From NCBI RefSeq assembly GCF_943193195.1, contig NZ_CALPDG010000024.1, forward strand, positions 1 through 54,512: a DNA stretch of 54,512 bases, in the 5' to 3' direction. Positions 1 through 10,860 of the stretch are shown piece by piece. Origin of the DNA: Mediterraneibacter agrestimuris. GTDB taxonomy: Bacteria; Bacillota; Clostridia; Lachnospirales; Lachnospiraceae. The notes beneath the pieces were generated by a model. It saw only the letters and a list, made by a program, of their open reading frames with translations. It made no database searches and was not told where the DNA came from. Positions within the stretch are counted from its first letter, which is position 1, and each line of letters begins with the position of its first letter. The position numbers and the translations under genes are program-made.

Positions 1-252
1 TGGCAGAGCATCTGGAGCAGGTTTTCATCATCTTTATGGATGCGGAATGAAGCAGGGTCATTGGTCTTGAAACTGGCGGCACTAAAGCAGCAGATACAGT
101 TGTTTATCAAAGCAGCTGAACTATCCAAAGAAGCAAAGAAAAAGGTGACTCCATATTCGGAAAGAGCAGAGATTACTACTTTGATAAAGTCCATTGCCAC
201 ATTGAAAAAGACTTGGATGCCACTCTATGAACAAGTGAAATCAGAATGTTGA
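1..252 (+). CDS. Hypothetical fragment, open at left edge
   Basis: The frame is open from the first base to a TGA at 250-252; the first ATG is at position 40. The product from that ATG is about 70 residues, rich in Leu, Lys and Glu, and looks like amphipathic helices. I do not recognise a family. No ribosome binding site is visible before the ATG, so it may be the C-terminal end of a gene that starts outside the window, or non-coding debris. It lies next to a toxin-like fragment and the truncated end of a sensor kinase, so it probably belongs to a decayed mobile segment. Confidence 0.25.
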   Translation, partial: WQSIWSRFSSSLWMRNEAGSLVLKLAALKQQIQLFIKAAELSKEAKKKVTPYSERAEITTLIKSIATLKKTWMPLYEQVKSEC

Positions 253-271
253 CAGCTTCACGATCAATATC

Positions 272-400
272 TCTGTCTGGTCCTTTGCTCACAACCGCTT
301 CATCACCTAGTATGATGCCGTGATTACAGTTGTTCCGTTGTCTGCTAAAATCAACAAAAAGAGAAGCCTTCCTACTCATGTGTTCGTGTCAGCCTATAAG
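272..400 (+). pseudogene. PemK/MazF-like toxin fragment
   Basis: Reading the plus strand from 311 gives a stretch containing 'AVITVVPLSAKINKK' and 'LPTHV'. This resembles the central strand and the conserved LPTHV segment of PemK/MazF endoribonuclease toxins. A TAG at 308-310 interrupts the frame, and the N-terminal RNase core (the GSEQGG-type segment) is missing. After about position 400 the frame runs into antisense of the sensor kinase. What remains is a broken piece of a toxin gene, probably left by a recombination or deletion event that also truncated the kinase. Such toxins are common cargo in conjugative elements. Recognition rests on about 25 residues only. Confidence 0.4.
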
Positions 401-1145
401 TATCATGTTTCAGGTTCTGTATGTATTCATTCCGTTTCTCCATCTCAGAATAGTATATTTCTTTATATCGCATTTCCTTTCGATACATTTCGTCGTCATG
501 CTGTTTACGTGTAAGAGTTTCAAATCGTTCCATCATGTAAAGCATACAGTAATACGTCAGCACGATTGAAATTATAATGCTTATGCACATGACCATGCTT
601 TTTCCATTTCCTGCTTCCATTGAAATCAGAACCACAAAGCAACAGTTAAGAATTGAAAAGACAAATACCATTACTAAAACACTCGCTATTTCTTTTGGCA
701 GTTTTGACAGACGAATCCCTTTCCGGGATATCAGCTTACTAAAAAGATACAATCCATTCCCTCTTATCAATGCACAGAGCACTACCACAAAATAATACGT
801 TTTCCACTCAGCCGTTTTCAGTGTGAAGTTAAAAGTACGAAGCAAAAGCAGCCCTACAGGTTCTAATACCATACCAATGCCTACATATATAATGAGTGTA
901 GTAACTCTTGATCGCATTCCCATATCGAAGAATAATGTTATCGTCATCAGTGCAAGCAACAGCATTATGAAATTAAATAATGGATGCTGCATTTCATTAA
1001 TACATGTCCATATGACCGCCATTATCATAATATAAACCGATAACAGTATCTGTGGGACATTTCTCTTTTTCTTAAAGGAGCTGATAAAATAATAGAATAT
1101 TCCCAAATCAAACAAATTTACACCCAATCGAATGATACTCTCCAT
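372..1145 (-). pseudogene. GHKL-family sensor histidine kinase, C-terminally truncated
   Basis: The 257-residue product has about six hydrophobic segments in the first 190 residues, then a coiled coil, and then 'YIQNLKHD', the H-box of AgrC/VirS-type (HPK10) peptide-sensing kinases with the phospho-accepting His. Only about ten residues follow before a TAG. The whole GHKL ATP-binding domain, about 140 residues, is missing, so it cannot autophosphorylate. The start abuts the stop of the upstream LytTR regulator, as in two-component operons. Truncation occurs at 372-400, exactly where a toxin-like fragment begins on the other strand, which marks a recombination junction. The native role was presumably sensing a peptide or a membrane signal. 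Confidence 0.8.
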
Positions 1146-1148
1146 AAT

Positions 1149-1855
1149 CTACACCATCCTCCTCATATATTCGAGATGCTTCTCTTTCAGGCTCTGTTTA
1201 TGAGAACGTGCAATCAGAAAACGTTCTCCATCATCCAGAACAACCTCGTCCCCCTCTATGGATCTGATATGGCTAAGATTAATTATATAAGACACATGAA
1301 TATGCGAAAACATCTGCTTATCAAGCTGCTTCCACAATTCTTCTATTGTCATATTGGTTTTGTAGACATCGGAAACCGTGTGAATCACTGCCTGACGTCC
1401 TTTTTTCTCAAAGTAAAGTATATCAGCGCAGTTTACCCTGAAATGGTTTTTACGGAATTGGAACACAAAGTCCTGCTTTATCATATTTAGATAATGCAAT
1501 GCTTTTAAAAGAACCGACTCTAGCTTCTCTGCTGTTATCGGTTTAGATATATAGTAAAAGTAATCACATCAAATACTTCCATGACATACTGAGTATAGCT
1601 TGTCAGGAATACAAATAATGCTTTCGCATTTTTTACCCGAATTTCTCTGGCAAGCTCCAGACCATTCATCTGAGGCATTTCAATGTCAAAAATGTAGAGA
1701 TGATATACTTCATCATGCAAAGAATGTGCTTCAATTAGCTCTTTTCCGCTGAAATATACATCATACTCAACAGGGTAATGTCTAAGCTTATCAAAAGCAC
1801 TTTCCAACATCTCTACATCTGTTCTGCTATCATCACATACTGCAATCTTTAACAT
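1149..1855 (-). pseudogene. LytTR-family response regulator, frameshifted
   Basis: The 5' part encodes a receiver domain: 'IAVCDDS' with the acidic pair, phospho-acceptor Asp in 'YIFDIEMPQMNG', and 'FLTSY'. The 3' part, in another frame, encodes a LytTR DNA-binding domain ('ILYFEKKGRQAVIHT', 'FSHIHVSYIINLSHI'). The frames meet at a T-run (A-run at 1556-1559 on the plus strand). Restoring one T gives the expected 'TFYYISKPIT' containing the conserved Lys, and joins both domains into one protein of about 235 residues. The gene is therefore an AgrA/VirR-type regulator with a single-base deletion, or a sequence error. It lies immediately upstream of the truncated kinase. Confidence 0.85.
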
Positions 1856-1898
1856 GGTAATTCCTCCTTGTCCATCAAGAAGCAGGAATTCCTTTCTA

Positions 1899-2264
1899 TC
1901 ATTTAATCAGCTTTGCTACATACGCCAGTACCCTGTCAAAAAACTGATCCCGCTGTTCCTTGCTGCTGTTTGCAACATAGTATTCTAAATTAAAATCCAT
2001 AATATTGCTGCTTACACCAGCTATCAAATACGTAGGATCAATTCCATATGTATGATAAAGAATCAGTATCTTATCTGCAGACAATCCGGTTGCCCCTGCT
2101 TCCAGTTTGCGATAATGTTCTTCTGTCACGTCAAGCACTCTGGCAAATTCTGACTTATCGATATTCATGTTTGTTCTTGCTTCCCTTAATCTCTTTCCAA
2201 TCTGTATATTTATATTTTTTCTGTCGTTTTCCGTGATTTGCACCTCTTTTCCAAAATAAATCAT
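1899..2264 (-). CDS. XRE-family helix-turn-helix regulator
   Basis: From the ATG at 2264 the product is about 121 residues. Residues ~18-75 form an HTH_3 domain ('IGKRLREARTNMNIDKSEFA', then 'VTEEHYRKLEAGATGLS' and 'ILYHTYGIDPTYLI'). This is followed by a short C-terminal helix pair, probably for dimerisation. A longer start at TTG 2306 is open but has no better ribosome binding site, so the ATG was preferred. The target is unknown. It may control itself or the neighbouring two-component genes; related regulators are common in mobile elements and in peptide-signalling loci. Confidence 0.75.
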   Translation of the reverse strand: MIYFGKEVQITENDRKNINIQIGKRLREARTNMNIDKSEFARVLDVTEEHYRKLEAGATGLSADKILILYHTYGIDPTYLIAGVSSNIMDFNLEYYVANSSKEQRDQFFDRVLAYVAKLIK

Positions 2265-2355
2265 AGCAATGGACAGCCCTTTCTTACAGACCAGAAAACA
2301 ACCCAACCAACATCATTTTATAACCATATTAAGGTTAGATTTTGATTTTTCCCTA

Positions 2356-2397
2356 AAAACCAGAAACCGGATGGCAACTATCAGTCACCACCCGTTT
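2356..2397 (-). terminator. Probable terminator of the 12-gene purine/glutamine operon
   Basis: Downstream of nadE on the minus strand, AAACGGGTGG pairs with CCATCCGGTTT (one bulge) across a 13-nt loop. A T-rich tract including TTTTT follows. It would end the transcript that starts before purC. Confidence 0.55.
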
Positions 2398-2422
2398 TCT
2401 TCAGAACGCTGTTAATATTCAG

Positions 2423-3172
2423 TTATTTATATACAAATCCTGGCATCGGCTCAATTTTAAACTGATTCCTATGATGCAGCGAATCTATCCGTGCCTTTGT
2501 TTCCATATTCTTTATAACGCCATGTCTTATATACTCATCCAGCTCTGCATAGGTAAACCCCAGATTTTCCTCATCTGTTTTCCCGCAAAGTCCATCAATA
2601 GGAGTCTTTTCAACCAATTCAGCAGGCAGTCCCAACTCCATTCCGATCTTCTTAACCTCTGTAACAGTCAAATTACACAGTGGGCTGAAATCACCAGCAC
2701 CATCTCCATAGCGGGTTGCATATCCTACCCAGTCCTCAGACAAATTACAGGTATTTGCCACCCTGCCATTCATGCTTTGTGATACTGCATACAATGTTGT
2801 CATACGCACTCTGGCTGGAAGATTGGTCTTTGTCTGTACAGAAATTTCCGGCAAAATCCCGATACTTTTTGTAACTGCATCAACAGACTCCTTTATATTT
2901 ACTATAAAGTATCTGATACCCAGATGTTGCACAAGCCTGTACGCCATATCAATATCCCCCTGTTCCCCACACGGCATCAAGACTCCGATAACACGCTCTT
3001 TTCCCAGTGCTTCCACACATAAAGCGGCTACAACAGAACTATCTTTTCCACCGGAAATTCCTACAACTGCATTACAGTCCTGTCCGTTCTGTTCAAAAAA
3101 ATCTCTGATCCAGTCAATACAGTCCTTTGTTACCTTTCCTGCATCGAACATCTCCTGCACCTCTTTTCTCAT
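2423..3172 (-). CDS. nadE: NAD+ synthetase, ammonia-dependent
   Basis: The 249-residue protein converts nicotinic acid adenine dinucleotide to NAD+ with ATP and ammonia, in the cytoplasm. The PP-loop 'GISGGKDSSV' lies near residue 40. The conserved 'NLSEDWVGYATRYGDGAGDF' segment follows near residue 145. The protein has the short single-domain form with no nitrilase-type glutaminase domain, so it uses free ammonia rather than glutamine. It is the last gene of the large operon, and its start overlaps the dapL stop by 4 nt, which points to coupled translation. The setting ties NAD synthesis to nitrogen supply; that link is inference. Confidence 0.93.
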   Translation of the reverse strand: MRKEVQEMFDAGKVTKDCIDWIRDFFEQNGQDCNAVVGISGGKDSSVVAALCVEALGKERVIGVLMPCGEQGDIDMAYRLVQHLGIRYFIVNIKESVDAVTKSIGILPEISVQTKTNLPARVRMTTLYAVSQSMNGRVANTCNLSEDWVGYATRYGDGAGDFSPLCNLTVTEVKKIGMELGLPAELVEKTPIDGLCGKTDEENLGFTYAELDEYIRHGVIKNMETKARIDSLHHRNQFKIEPMPGFVYK

Positions 3173-4356
3173 TTTGAAAGCAGCTTTACAAGCCTTTCTG
3201 CCGCTTCTTTTGTATCTTCCGGTGAGCCAAAAGTTGAAAACCGGAAATAGCCTTCTCCACAGGCTCCAAACCCTTCTCCCGGTGTTCCCACAACCTGAAT
3301 TTCATGTAACAGATAATCAAAAAACTCCCAGCTTCCCATTCCATTTGGACACTTCATCCAGATATATGGAGCATTCTTTCCTCCGCAATACCAGATTCCA
3401 AGCTGATCAAGCGCTTTCATCAGCACCTTTGCATTTTTCTTATAAATACGGATATTTTCGTGAATCTGTTTCTGTCCTTCCTCCGTAAAAACTGCTGCCC
3501 CACCTTTCTGAATAATGTAAGACACACCATTTGTCTTTGTTGTACGATTGCGTACCCACATTTCATTCAGGTTCATTCCACTCCGTTTCAATGCTTTTGG
3601 TATTACCGTATATCCAAGTCTGGTTCCCGTAAAACCGGCAGTCTTGGACAGCGAGCAGATTTCAATCGCACATGTTTTTGCTCCATCCAGTTCAAAAATA
3701 CTATGCGGAAGAGTTTCATCCTCAATAAAAGCCTCATATGCTGCATCAAAGAGAATCACGGAACCATTCTCATTGGCAAAATCTACCCATGCCTGAAGCT
3801 GATTACGTGAAAAAACGGCTCCGGTAGGATTGTTTGGTGAGCATATATAGAGTAAGTCTGCTTTTATTTCTTCGCTCGGCTCAGGCAAAAAGCTATTTTC
3901 TTCCCCGGAAGCCAGATGGACAATCTTCCTTCCTGCCATCACATTCGCATCCACATACGCAGGATAAGCCGGCTCAATCACCAATGCAGAACCGGAACGT
4001 TCAAACAAGTCTAAAATATCCCCAAGCTCATCGCTTGCTCCACTTGAAACAAACACCTCGTCTGAGGACAAAGAAACGCCTCTGTTTTCATAATACTTTG
4101 CAATCGTATCCCTCAAAAATGAGGCACCACACTCAGGCATATATCCATGAAAACTGCTTTTTGAAGCCTGATCATCCACAGCCTCATGCAATGCCTTGAT
4201 TACGGCATCGCATAATGGCAGTGAAACATCTCCAATACCCATTCTTAAAAGCTTTACTCCCGGATGCTGCTCTACATAAGCCTTGGTTTTCTGAGCAATA
4301 TTGTAAAAAAGATAGGAATCTTTTAATTCGCTGTAATGCATATTTGGTCTGATCAT
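3169..4356 (-). CDS. dapL: LL-diaminopimelate aminotransferase
   Basis: A PLP-dependent fold-type I aminotransferase of about 395 residues. DapL converts tetrahydrodipicolinate directly to LL-diaminopimelate with glutamate as amino donor, feeding lysine and peptidoglycan synthesis. Visible motifs are 'LLRMGIGDVSLPLCDAV' near the N-terminus, 'ICSPNNPTGAVF', and the PLP-lysine segment 'SLSKTAGFTGTRLGY'. The ATG at 4356 was chosen because it follows AGGGAGGAG at proper spacing and gives the usual N-terminus; an upstream in-frame start at 4455 lies inside the preceding gene. One base separates it from the glycosyltransferase stop, and it overlaps nadE. LL-DAP specificity is by family resemblance. 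Confidence 0.85.
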   Translation of the reverse strand: MIRPNMHYSELKDSYLFYNIAQKTKAYVEQHPGVKLLRMGIGDVSLPLCDAVIKALHEAVDDQASKSSFHGYMPECGASFLRDTIAKYYENRGVSLSSDEVFVSSGASDELGDILDLFERSGSALVIEPAYPAYVDANVMAGRKIVHLASGEENSFLPEPSEEIKADLLYICSPNNPTGAVFSRNQLQAWVDFANENGSVILFDAAYEAFIEDETLPHSIFELDGAKTCAIEICSLSKTAGFTGTRLGYTVIPKALKRSGMNLNEMWVRNRTTKTNGVSYIIQKGGAAVFTEEGQKQIHENIRIYKKNAKVLMKALDQLGIWYCGGKNAPYIWMKCPNGMGSWEFFDYLLHEIQVVGTPGEGFGACGEGYFRFSTFGSPEDTKEAAERLVKLLSK

Positions 4357-4357
4357 G

Positions 4358-5146
4358 TTATTCTCCTCCCTGTATGATTCGATATCTAATAATTCTGATG
4401 GACAATTCGCCCAATGCCCTTGCAAAAAGAATTCTTGAATGAAGTCTCTTTCCAAGTTTTCTATGAGATTTTGTCACATTATTTCCGTGCAGCCTGTGTT
4501 CTAAGACGGTATATTCCAAATGAACGTTGCTTTTCAATAAATTTGCTGCCATGGCAATCCATGTATCATGGGATTCCATATACTTTGGAAACGGTAAGAT
4601 AACTTCTTTCAATTCCCTCTTGAATGCCATGGCACATCCATAATAAGATGCCTTCCCTCCAAATATTCTGGAGATATTTAGCATATAGTTACAGGAGTCT
4701 TTTGCCTGTAATCGATCAAAAGTTTTCTTACTCCTGTTTCCCCGTTTGTCTATGGCAACCATATTTCCTGTAACAAGCATAACCGAATATCGCTGTATTA
4801 CATGAAGCATTTTTTCCATTCGGTTTTTTGTCCAGATATCGTCCTGATCCGCCAAAAAAATATATTCATTTCCCGCAAGCCTTACCGCCTCTTCAAAAGA
4901 TTTTACAACTCCTTTATTTGATGTGTTCTGGTAAAGCTTAATCCTGTTATCAGGAATTGCTGAAATAATTTCTTTCGTATTATCAGTAGAACGATCATCT
5001 ACAATAATCAGTTCATCCTCCCGACTTAATTGCGGCAAAATCGACTCTATCTGTTCTTTTATATACAATGCCCCATTATAGCTTGCCATGCAAACGCTGA
5101 CATTTTCCTTGCACATTTTTTTCCAGGCAATCCTTTCATTCAGCAT
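4358..5146 (-). CDS. Family 2 glycosyltransferase
   Basis: The 262-residue protein has a GT-A fold N-terminal half: '[18 protein letters not shown]', '[13 protein letters not shown]', and the metal-binding 'FLADQDDIW' (DxD-type). No membrane anchor is evident. Similar enzymes transfer rhamnose or other sugars to cell-surface polysaccharides; donor and acceptor cannot be told from sequence. The start overlaps the end of carB by 11 nt (ATGCTGAATGA arrangement), so translation is coupled. Its place between carB and dapL, in an operon that also makes GlcN-6-P and DAP, suggests a cell-envelope role, which is inference. Confidence 0.85.
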   Translation of the reverse strand: MLNERIAWKKMCKENVSVCMASYNGALYIKEQIESILPQLSREDELIIVDDRSTDNTKEIISAIPDNRIKLYQNTSNKGVVKSFEEAVRLAGNEYIFLADQDDIWTKNRMEKMLHVIQRYSVMLVTGNMVAIDKRGNRSKKTFDRLQAKDSCNYMLNISRIFGGKASYYGCAMAFKRELKEVILPFPKYMESHDTWIAMAANLLKSNVHLEYTVLEHRLHGNNVTKSHRKLGKRLHSRILFARALGELSIRIIRYRIIQGGE

Positions 5147-8100
5147 CTATCGTAGATATACCAATGGTCACTTCCTCCAGCACATCTAAAAGTACCTTTA
5201 CCGTGTCCAGAGATGTCAGCATGGTAATATTGTTCTGTGTTGCCGCACTTCGGATTGCAACACCATCTTCATAATGAACACCGGAAAGAATTGCACGGGT
5301 ATTGATGACATAGCTGACGTATCCTGCACGGATCGCATCCAGTATCTCACTGCTTCCTTCCGATGGTTTCCCCAGTATACGGGTACGGATTCCATGCTGT
5401 TTCAAATGCTCTCCCGTAAGAGAGGTTGCTTCTATATTAAAGCCCATATCATAAAAGCGTCTGATAAGCGGAAGGGCTTCGTCTTTATCCTCATCTGCAA
5501 GCGTCACAATGACTGTTCCATAATTCTGCACACGAATACCGGAAGCAATCATGGCTTTATACATTGCCCTGTGAAGCTTCTTATCATATCCGATTGCTTC
5601 TCCCGTTGATTTCATTTCGGGTGACAGGTAAGCATCCATACCACTTAGCTTTGCAAAGGAAAATGCAGGCACTTTCACATACCACCTCTTCTTTTCTTCG
5701 GGATAGCTCACAGTAATCCCCTGCTCCTTCAGGCTCTTTCCAAGAATGACTTTCGTTGCAATATCAGCCAATGGATATCCGGTTGCTTTTGACAAAAATG
5801 GAACTGTTCTTGAAGAACGCGGATTTACCTCAATGATAGATACATTCTCCTGTCTGTCCACGATAAACTGGATATTAAACAGTCCCACAATGCCAATGCC
5901 AATACCTAGTTTTTTCGCATAGTCCAAAATCGTAGCCTTTACCTTATCTGAAATGCTAAACGTCGGATATACACTGATGGAATCGCCGGAATGAACCCCT
6001 GTCCTTTCTACCAACTCCATGATTCCCGGAACAAATACGTCCGTACCGTCACAAATGGCATCAATTTCGACTTCTTTCCCACAGATGTATTTGTCTACCA
6101 ATACCGGTTTATCTTCATCAATCTCTACCGCAGTTTTCAGATAGTGCCGCAGGTGTTCTTCCTTTGCCACGATCTGCATGGCTCTTCCGCCAAGTACAAA
6201 GCTTGGACGTACCAGCACCGGATAACCGATCTCTTCTGCCGCTTTTACGCCATCTTCTATATTCGTTACAGCCTGTCCTTTCGGCTGTGGGATAGAAAGC
6301 TCTGACAACAGCTTTTCAAAAGCATCTCTGTTTTCTGCTTTTTCGATTGCAGCACAGTCCGTGCCAATCAGCTTCACCCCACGTTCCTGCAGTGGATTTG
6401 CCAGGTTGATTGCAGTTTGACCGCCAAGTGATGCAATAATTCCATCCGGCTTCTCCATTTCGATCACATTCATAACATCTTCTACGCAAAGAGGCTCAAA
6501 ATACAGCTTGTCGGATGTGGTATAATCCGTAGACACAGTTTCCGGATTATTATTGATGATGATCGCCTCATATCCGGCTTCTTTAATGGTTTTCACTGCA
6601 TGTACCGTGGAATAATCAAACTCCACGCCCTGACCGATACGAATAGGACCGGAGCCCAATACAATGATTTTCTTCCTGTCTTCCACGATCGATTCATTTT
6701 CATCCTCATAAGTAGAATAAAAATAAGGAACATAGCTTTCAAATTCCGATGCACAGGTATCAATCATTTTATAGACTGGGAAAATGCCATGTGTCTTACG
6801 CATTTCATAAATGTTCGTTTCCGTCATATTCCACAGCCACCCAACTGCTCTATCTGAGAAGCCTGCCTTCTTTGCCTGATACAAAAGCTGTCTGTTACCG
6901 ATACACTGCTCCAGTTCTTTCTCCATATCAATGATTTTTTTCATCTTATCAAGAAAGAAACGGTCAATGCGTGTCTGCTCCCTGATATCAGAAACCGATT
7001 CACCCATTCGGAGCAACCGGGCAATGGCAAAGATACGGTCATCTGTGCCGATTTTGATATATTCCATCAAAGCCTTTTTATCTTCTTTTTCAAACTTTTC
7101 CATATACAGATAATTTACGCCTGTTTCCAGAGAACGGATTGCTTTTAACAGACTCTCCTCAAAGGTTCTGCCAACACTCATGACTTCCCCGGTTGCTTTC
7201 ATCTGTGTACCCAGCTTCTGATTTGCATCGGTAAATTTATCAAATGGAAAACGCGGCATTTTTGTTACCACATAATCCAGTGCCGGTTCAAAGGATGCAG
7301 GCGTATTTACCAGCATAATCTCATCCAGAGTCATTCCCACACTGATTTTCGCCGATACCCTTGCAATCGGATATCCGCTTGCCTTTGATGCCAATGCAGA
7401 GGAACGGGATACGCGCGGATTTACCTCAATCAGATAATACTGAAAAGAATCCGGATCAAGTGCAAACTGTACATTACAGCCTCCCTCCACCTTCAAGGCA
7501 CGGATGATTTTCAAGGCACTGTCACGGAGCATCTGATATTCTTTATTCGTCAGTGTCTGTGACGGACATACCACAATGGAATCTCCTGTGTGGATTCCTA
7601 CCGGGTCCAGATTTTCCATATTGCAGACCGTGATTGCTGTGTCATTGGCATCACGGATCACTTCATATTCAATTTCTTTAAAGCCCTTGATACTTTTTTC
7701 TATCAGCACCTGATGAACCGGTGACAAAGCAAGGGCATTTTTAATCAATCCCAGAAACTCCTTCTCATCATCTGCAAAGCCGCCGCCGGTTCCGCCAAGG
7801 GTAAATGCCGGACGAAGCACCACCGGATATCCGATATTCTCAGCAGCCTTTATGGCTTCCTCCACCGTATTGGCAATGACAGACGGAAGCACCGGCTCTC
7901 CTAAGCTTTCACAAAGCTCTTTAAAGAGTTCTCTGTCCTCTGCCCTTTCAATGCTCTCACTGCTGGTTCCCAAAAGCTCCACACGGCACTCTTTTAAAAT
8001 GCCTTTTTTCTCAAGCTGCATTGCCAGATTAAGTCCGGTCTGACCACCAATTCCCGGTACGATGGCATCTGGACGCTCATGACGGACAATCTTTGCAACA

Positions 8101-8318
8101 TATTCCAATGTCAACGGTTCCATATACACCTTATCTGCAATGGTGGTATCTGTCATAATCGTTGCCGGATTGGAGTTGCATAAGACAACCTCATACCCTT
8201 CTTCTTTCAGTGCAAGACATGCCTGGGTCCCTGCATAGTCAAATTCTGCCGCCTGACCAATCACAATCGGACCGGAACCAATGACAAGTATTTTCTTCAA
8301 ATCAGTTCTTTTCGCCAT
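5136..8318 (-). CDS. carB: Carbamoyl-phosphate synthase large subunit
   Basis: At 1060 residues this is full length for CarB. It makes carbamoyl phosphate for pyrimidine and arginine synthesis from bicarbonate, two ATP and ammonia channelled from CarA. Two ATP-grasp halves are visible: the first starts '[20 protein letters not shown]', the second '[20 protein letters not shown]' near residue 555. Each is followed by 'EVNPR' metal-binding segments. The last ~125 residues form the MGS-like allosteric domain. The start overlaps carA by 17 nt. Subunit order carA-carB is normal; embedding in a purine/GlmS operon instead of a pyr operon is not. Confidence 0.97.
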   Translation of the reverse strand: MAKRTDLKKILVIGSGPIVIGQAAEFDYAGTQACLALKEEGYEVVLCNSNPATIMTDTTIADKVYMEPLTLEYVAKIVRHERPDAIVPGIGGQTGLNLAMQLEKKGILKECRVELLGTSSESIERAEDRELFKELCESLGEPVLPSVIANTVEEAIKAAENIGYPVVLRPAFTLGGTGGGFADDEKEFLGLIKNALALSPVHQVLIEKSIKGFKEIEYEVIRDANDTAITVCNMENLDPVGIHTGDSIVVCPSQTLTNKEYQMLRDSALKIIRALKVEGGCNVQFALDPDSFQYYLIEVNPRVSRSSALASKASGYPIARVSAKISVGMTLDEIMLVNTPASFEPALDYVVTKMPRFPFDKFTDANQKLGTQMKATGEVMSVGRTFEESLLKAIRSLETGVNYLYMEKFEKEDKKALMEYIKIGTDDRIFAIARLLRMGESVSDIREQTRIDRFFLDKMKKIIDMEKELEQCIGNRQLLYQAKKAGFSDRAVGWLWNMTETNIYEMRKTHGIFPVYKMIDTCASEFESYVPYFYSTYEDENESIVEDRKKIIVLGSGPIRIGQGVEFDYSTVHAVKTIKEAGYEAIIINNNPETVSTDYTTSDKLYFEPLCVEDVMNVIEMEKPDGIIASLGGQTAINLANPLQERGVKLIGTDCAAIEKAENRDAFEKLLSELSIPQPKGQAVTNIEDGVKAAEEIGYPVLVRPSFVLGGRAMQIVAKEEHLRHYLKTAVEIDEDKPVLVDKYICGKEVEIDAICDGTDVFVPGIMELVERTGVHSGDSISVYPTFSISDKVKATILDYAKKLGIGIGIVGLFNIQFIVDRQENVSIIEVNPRSSRTVPFLSKATGYPLADIATKVILGKSLKEQGITVSYPEEKKRWYVKVPAFSFAKLSGMDAYLSPEMKSTGEAIGYDKKLHRAMYKAMIASGIRVQNYGTVIVTLADEDKDEALPLIRRFYDMGFNIEATSLTGEHLKQHGIRTRILGKPSEGSSEILDAIRAGYVSYVINTRAILSGVHYEDGVAIRSAATQNNITMLTSLDTVKVLLDVLEEVTIGISTIDAE

Positions 8319-9402
8319 CTTTTGTTCCCTCCATCATTTCTATAAACTGTTCAAACAGATAACCGCTGTCCTGCGGGCCCGGTGCGCTTTCCGGGTGATA
8401 CTGCACACTAAACACCTTGTCCTCCTCACAGGCAACACCTTCTACTGTCTGATCCAGCAGATTCAGGTGCGTTACTTTCAATCGGGTATTCGCAAGACTT
8501 TCCCTGTCCACTGCATAGGAATGGTTCTGGGAGGTAATCTCTATCTTTCCTGTCAGAAGATTTTTTACCGGATGATTTCCTCCCCTGTGTCCAAATTTTA
8601 ACTTATAGATCCTTGCCCCATATGCAAGGGAAATGATCTGATGACCAAGGCAGATTCCAAAGATCGGATATTTTCCCCGTAAGCCTCTCACCAGTTCTAT
8701 GACCGGCTGCACATCCATCGGGTCTCCCGGACCATTAGATAAAAAGATTCCGTCCGGCTTCATTTTTTCTATTTCTTCCATAGAGGTATTCCATGGAAAT
8801 ACCGTCACATTGCAGCCTCGTCTGTTAAAACTCCTCACAATATTCTGCTTCATTCCACAATCAATGGCGGCCACATGATATTTCTCATCCGGAATCCTAT
8901 ATTGCTGAATCTCGTTTCTGCTCACAAAAGCTACTGCATCTTTTGGTATATCATAGGAACTCAATTTGCAAAGTCTCTCCTGCAGAGAAGTATCAGCATC
9001 TGTAATCAATACTTTTCTGCTTCCCAAATCACGGATAGAACGTACCAGCTTTCTGGTATCAATTCCATAAATTCCCGGAATCCGGTATTTCTCCATGATT
9101 TCGGATAATGTATATTTACTGCGGAAGTTGGATGGCTGATCGTTATAATCCCTTACAACCAATCCTCCAATCGTCGGTGTTTCTGTTTCAAAATCTTCTT
9201 CTGCAATCCCATAGTTACCAATCAGCGGATATGCCATCACAACAGTCTGGTAGGTATAGGACGGATCAGAGATGATTTCCTGATACCCAACCGGAGAGGT
9301 ATTAAATACGATTTCCGTGATTCTTTCATCAAAGGAACCAAAACCATATCCATAATACTCACTGCCATCTGGGAGAATCAGTTTTCTGTCAAATTTTTTC
9401 AT
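8302..9402 (-). CDS. carA: Carbamoyl-phosphate synthase small subunit (glutaminase)
   Basis: About 366 residues. The N-terminal CPSase_sm domain ('[14 protein letters not shown]', '[18 protein letters not shown]') is followed by a class I glutamine amidotransferase domain with the nucleophile Cys in '[14 protein letters not shown]' and the His/Glu pair in '[11 protein letters not shown]'. It hydrolyses glutamine and passes ammonia to CarB. The ATG at 9402 is chosen since GAGGGG lies at workable distance; a GTG at 9414 would sit directly on that site. It is 20 nt downstream of purF and overlaps carB. Confidence 0.96.
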   Translation of the reverse strand: MKKFDRKLILPDGSEYYGYGFGSFDERITEIVFNTSPVGYQEIISDPSYTYQTVVMAYPLIGNYGIAEEDFETETPTIGGLVVRDYNDQPSNFRSKYTLSEIMEKYRIPGIYGIDTRKLVRSIRDLGSRKVLITDADTSLQERLCKLSSYDIPKDAVAFVSRNEIQQYRIPDEKYHVAAIDCGMKQNIVRSFNRRGCNVTVFPWNTSMEEIEKMKPDGIFLSNGPGDPMDVQPVIELVRGLRGKYPIFGICLGHQIISLAYGARIYKLKFGHRGGNHPVKNLLTGKIEITSQNHSYAVDRESLANTRLKVTHLNLLDQTVEGVACEEDKVFSVQYHPESAPGPQDSGYLFEQFIEMMEGTKDGEKN

Positions 9403-9422
9403 AATATATGTCACCCCTCTAT

Positions 9423-10841
9423 CTAAACCCGTTCAGACAGTTTCCTTTCAAAACGGTCTTTACGGAGATCTGCCGGAATTTTGGTTGGATATTCTCCGTT
9501 AAAGCAGGCAGCACAATAATCCTCGCTGTCAATCAGCTTACTCAGCTTCTCCACCTCCAAATATCCCAAAGAATCCACTCCGATCATCTCTGCGATCTCT
9601 TCCATGCTATGATGGCATGCAATCAGATTTTCTTCTGAGTCAATGTCCGTGCCATAATAGCAGGGATGTAAGAATGGGGGAGCCGAGATTCTCATATGTA
9701 TCTCTTTCGCTCCTGCGTCACGCAAAAGCTTTACAATACGTTTACTGGTTGTACCTCTTACGATAGAATCATCAATAAGAACGACTCGTTTTCCATCGAT
9801 TACATTTTTCACAGGAGAAAGCTTAATCCTGACTTTGTCCAAACGTTCATTTTGTCCCGGAGAAATGAATGTTCTTCCAATATATTTATTTTTGATCAGT
9901 CCTATCCCATAAGGAATGCCGGATTTATTTGCATATCCAAGCGCTGCATCCAGTCCGCTGTCCGGAACTCCGATCACAATATCTGCGTCCACCGGATAAC
10001 TTTCTGAGAGCAGCTCGCCTGCTCTCATTCGTGATTCATGGACAGATACACTATCTATGACAGAATCCGGTCTTGCAAAATAGATATACTCAAAGATACA
10101 GGTTTTCTTTTTCTGCTTACCGCAGTGTTCTTTCCTTGATTCCACTCCATTTTGACTAAACACCAGAATCTCACCCGGAAGCAGATCTCTGACAAATTCT
10201 GCGCCTACCGCTGATAATGCGCAGCTTTCTGATGCCACTACATAGGCTCCATCCGGCATCTGTCCATAACAAAGTGGTCTGAATCCATATGGGTCTCTTG
10301 CAGCAATCATCTTTGTAGCTGACATCAAAACTAATGAATAAGCCCCTTCCAGTAAATTCATGGTGTTGCTTACCGCTTCTTCTATGCTCGGTGTCATCAG
10401 CCTTTCTCTTGTAATCACATAAGCAATGGTTTCTGTATCGCTGGTGGTATGAAAAATGGCTCCTGATAACTCCAGCTTATCACGCAGCTCCAATGCATTA
10501 CTCAAATTTCCGTTATGTGCCAGTGCCATCTTTCCTTTCTGGTGGTTGACTTCAATGGGCTGGCAGTTATTTCGTGTTGTCCCGCCGGTTGTTCCATATC
10601 TTACATGGCCCACTGCCATAGTCCCTTCCGGCAAATGAGATAATGTGTCTTTCGAAAACACTTCGCTTACAAGGCCCAGATCCTTATAGGAAGAAAACAC
10701 ACCATCATCATTCACAACGATCCCGCAGCTCTCCTGTCCTCTGTGCTGCAAGGCATACAATCCATAATAGGTAATCCCTGCCACATTTTCTTTTTGTGTA
10801 CTCATCACACCGAATACACCACATTCTTCATGAATCGCCAT
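9423..10841 (-). CDS. purF: Amidophosphoribosyltransferase
   Basis: The 472-residue enzyme catalyses the first committed step of purine synthesis: PRPP + glutamine to phosphoribosylamine. The N-terminus 'MAIHEECGVFGV' carries a short propeptide before the Ntn-type nucleophile Cys7. The PRPP-binding loop is 'VVLIDDSIVRGTTSKR' near residue 355. Cysteines near residue 245, near 395 and in a CAAC pair near 445 match the oxygen-sensitive [4Fe-4S] type of Bacillus PurF. The ATG follows AGGAGGAAAAG. It lies in the middle of the operon, between glmS and carA. Confidence 0.97.
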   Translation of the reverse strand: MAIHEECGVFGVMSTQKENVAGITYYGLYALQHRGQESCGIVVNDDGVFSSYKDLGLVSEVFSKDTLSHLPEGTMAVGHVRYGTTGGTTRNNCQPIEVNHQKGKMALAHNGNLSNALELRDKLELSGAIFHTTSDTETIAYVITRERLMTPSIEEAVSNTMNLLEGAYSLVLMSATKMIAARDPYGFRPLCYGQMPDGAYVVASESCALSAVGAEFVRDLLPGEILVFSQNGVESRKEHCGKQKKKTCIFEYIYFARPDSVIDSVSVHESRMRAGELLSESYPVDADIVIGVPDSGLDAALGYANKSGIPYGIGLIKNKYIGRTFISPGQNERLDKVRIKLSPVKNVIDGKRVVLIDDSIVRGTTSKRIVKLLRDAGAKEIHMRISAPPFLHPCYYGTDIDSEENLIACHHSMEEIAEMIGVDSLGYLEVEKLSKLIDSEDYCAACFNGEYPTKIPADLRKDRFERKLSERV

Positions 10842-10860
10842 ACTCTTTTCCTCCTGCGTA

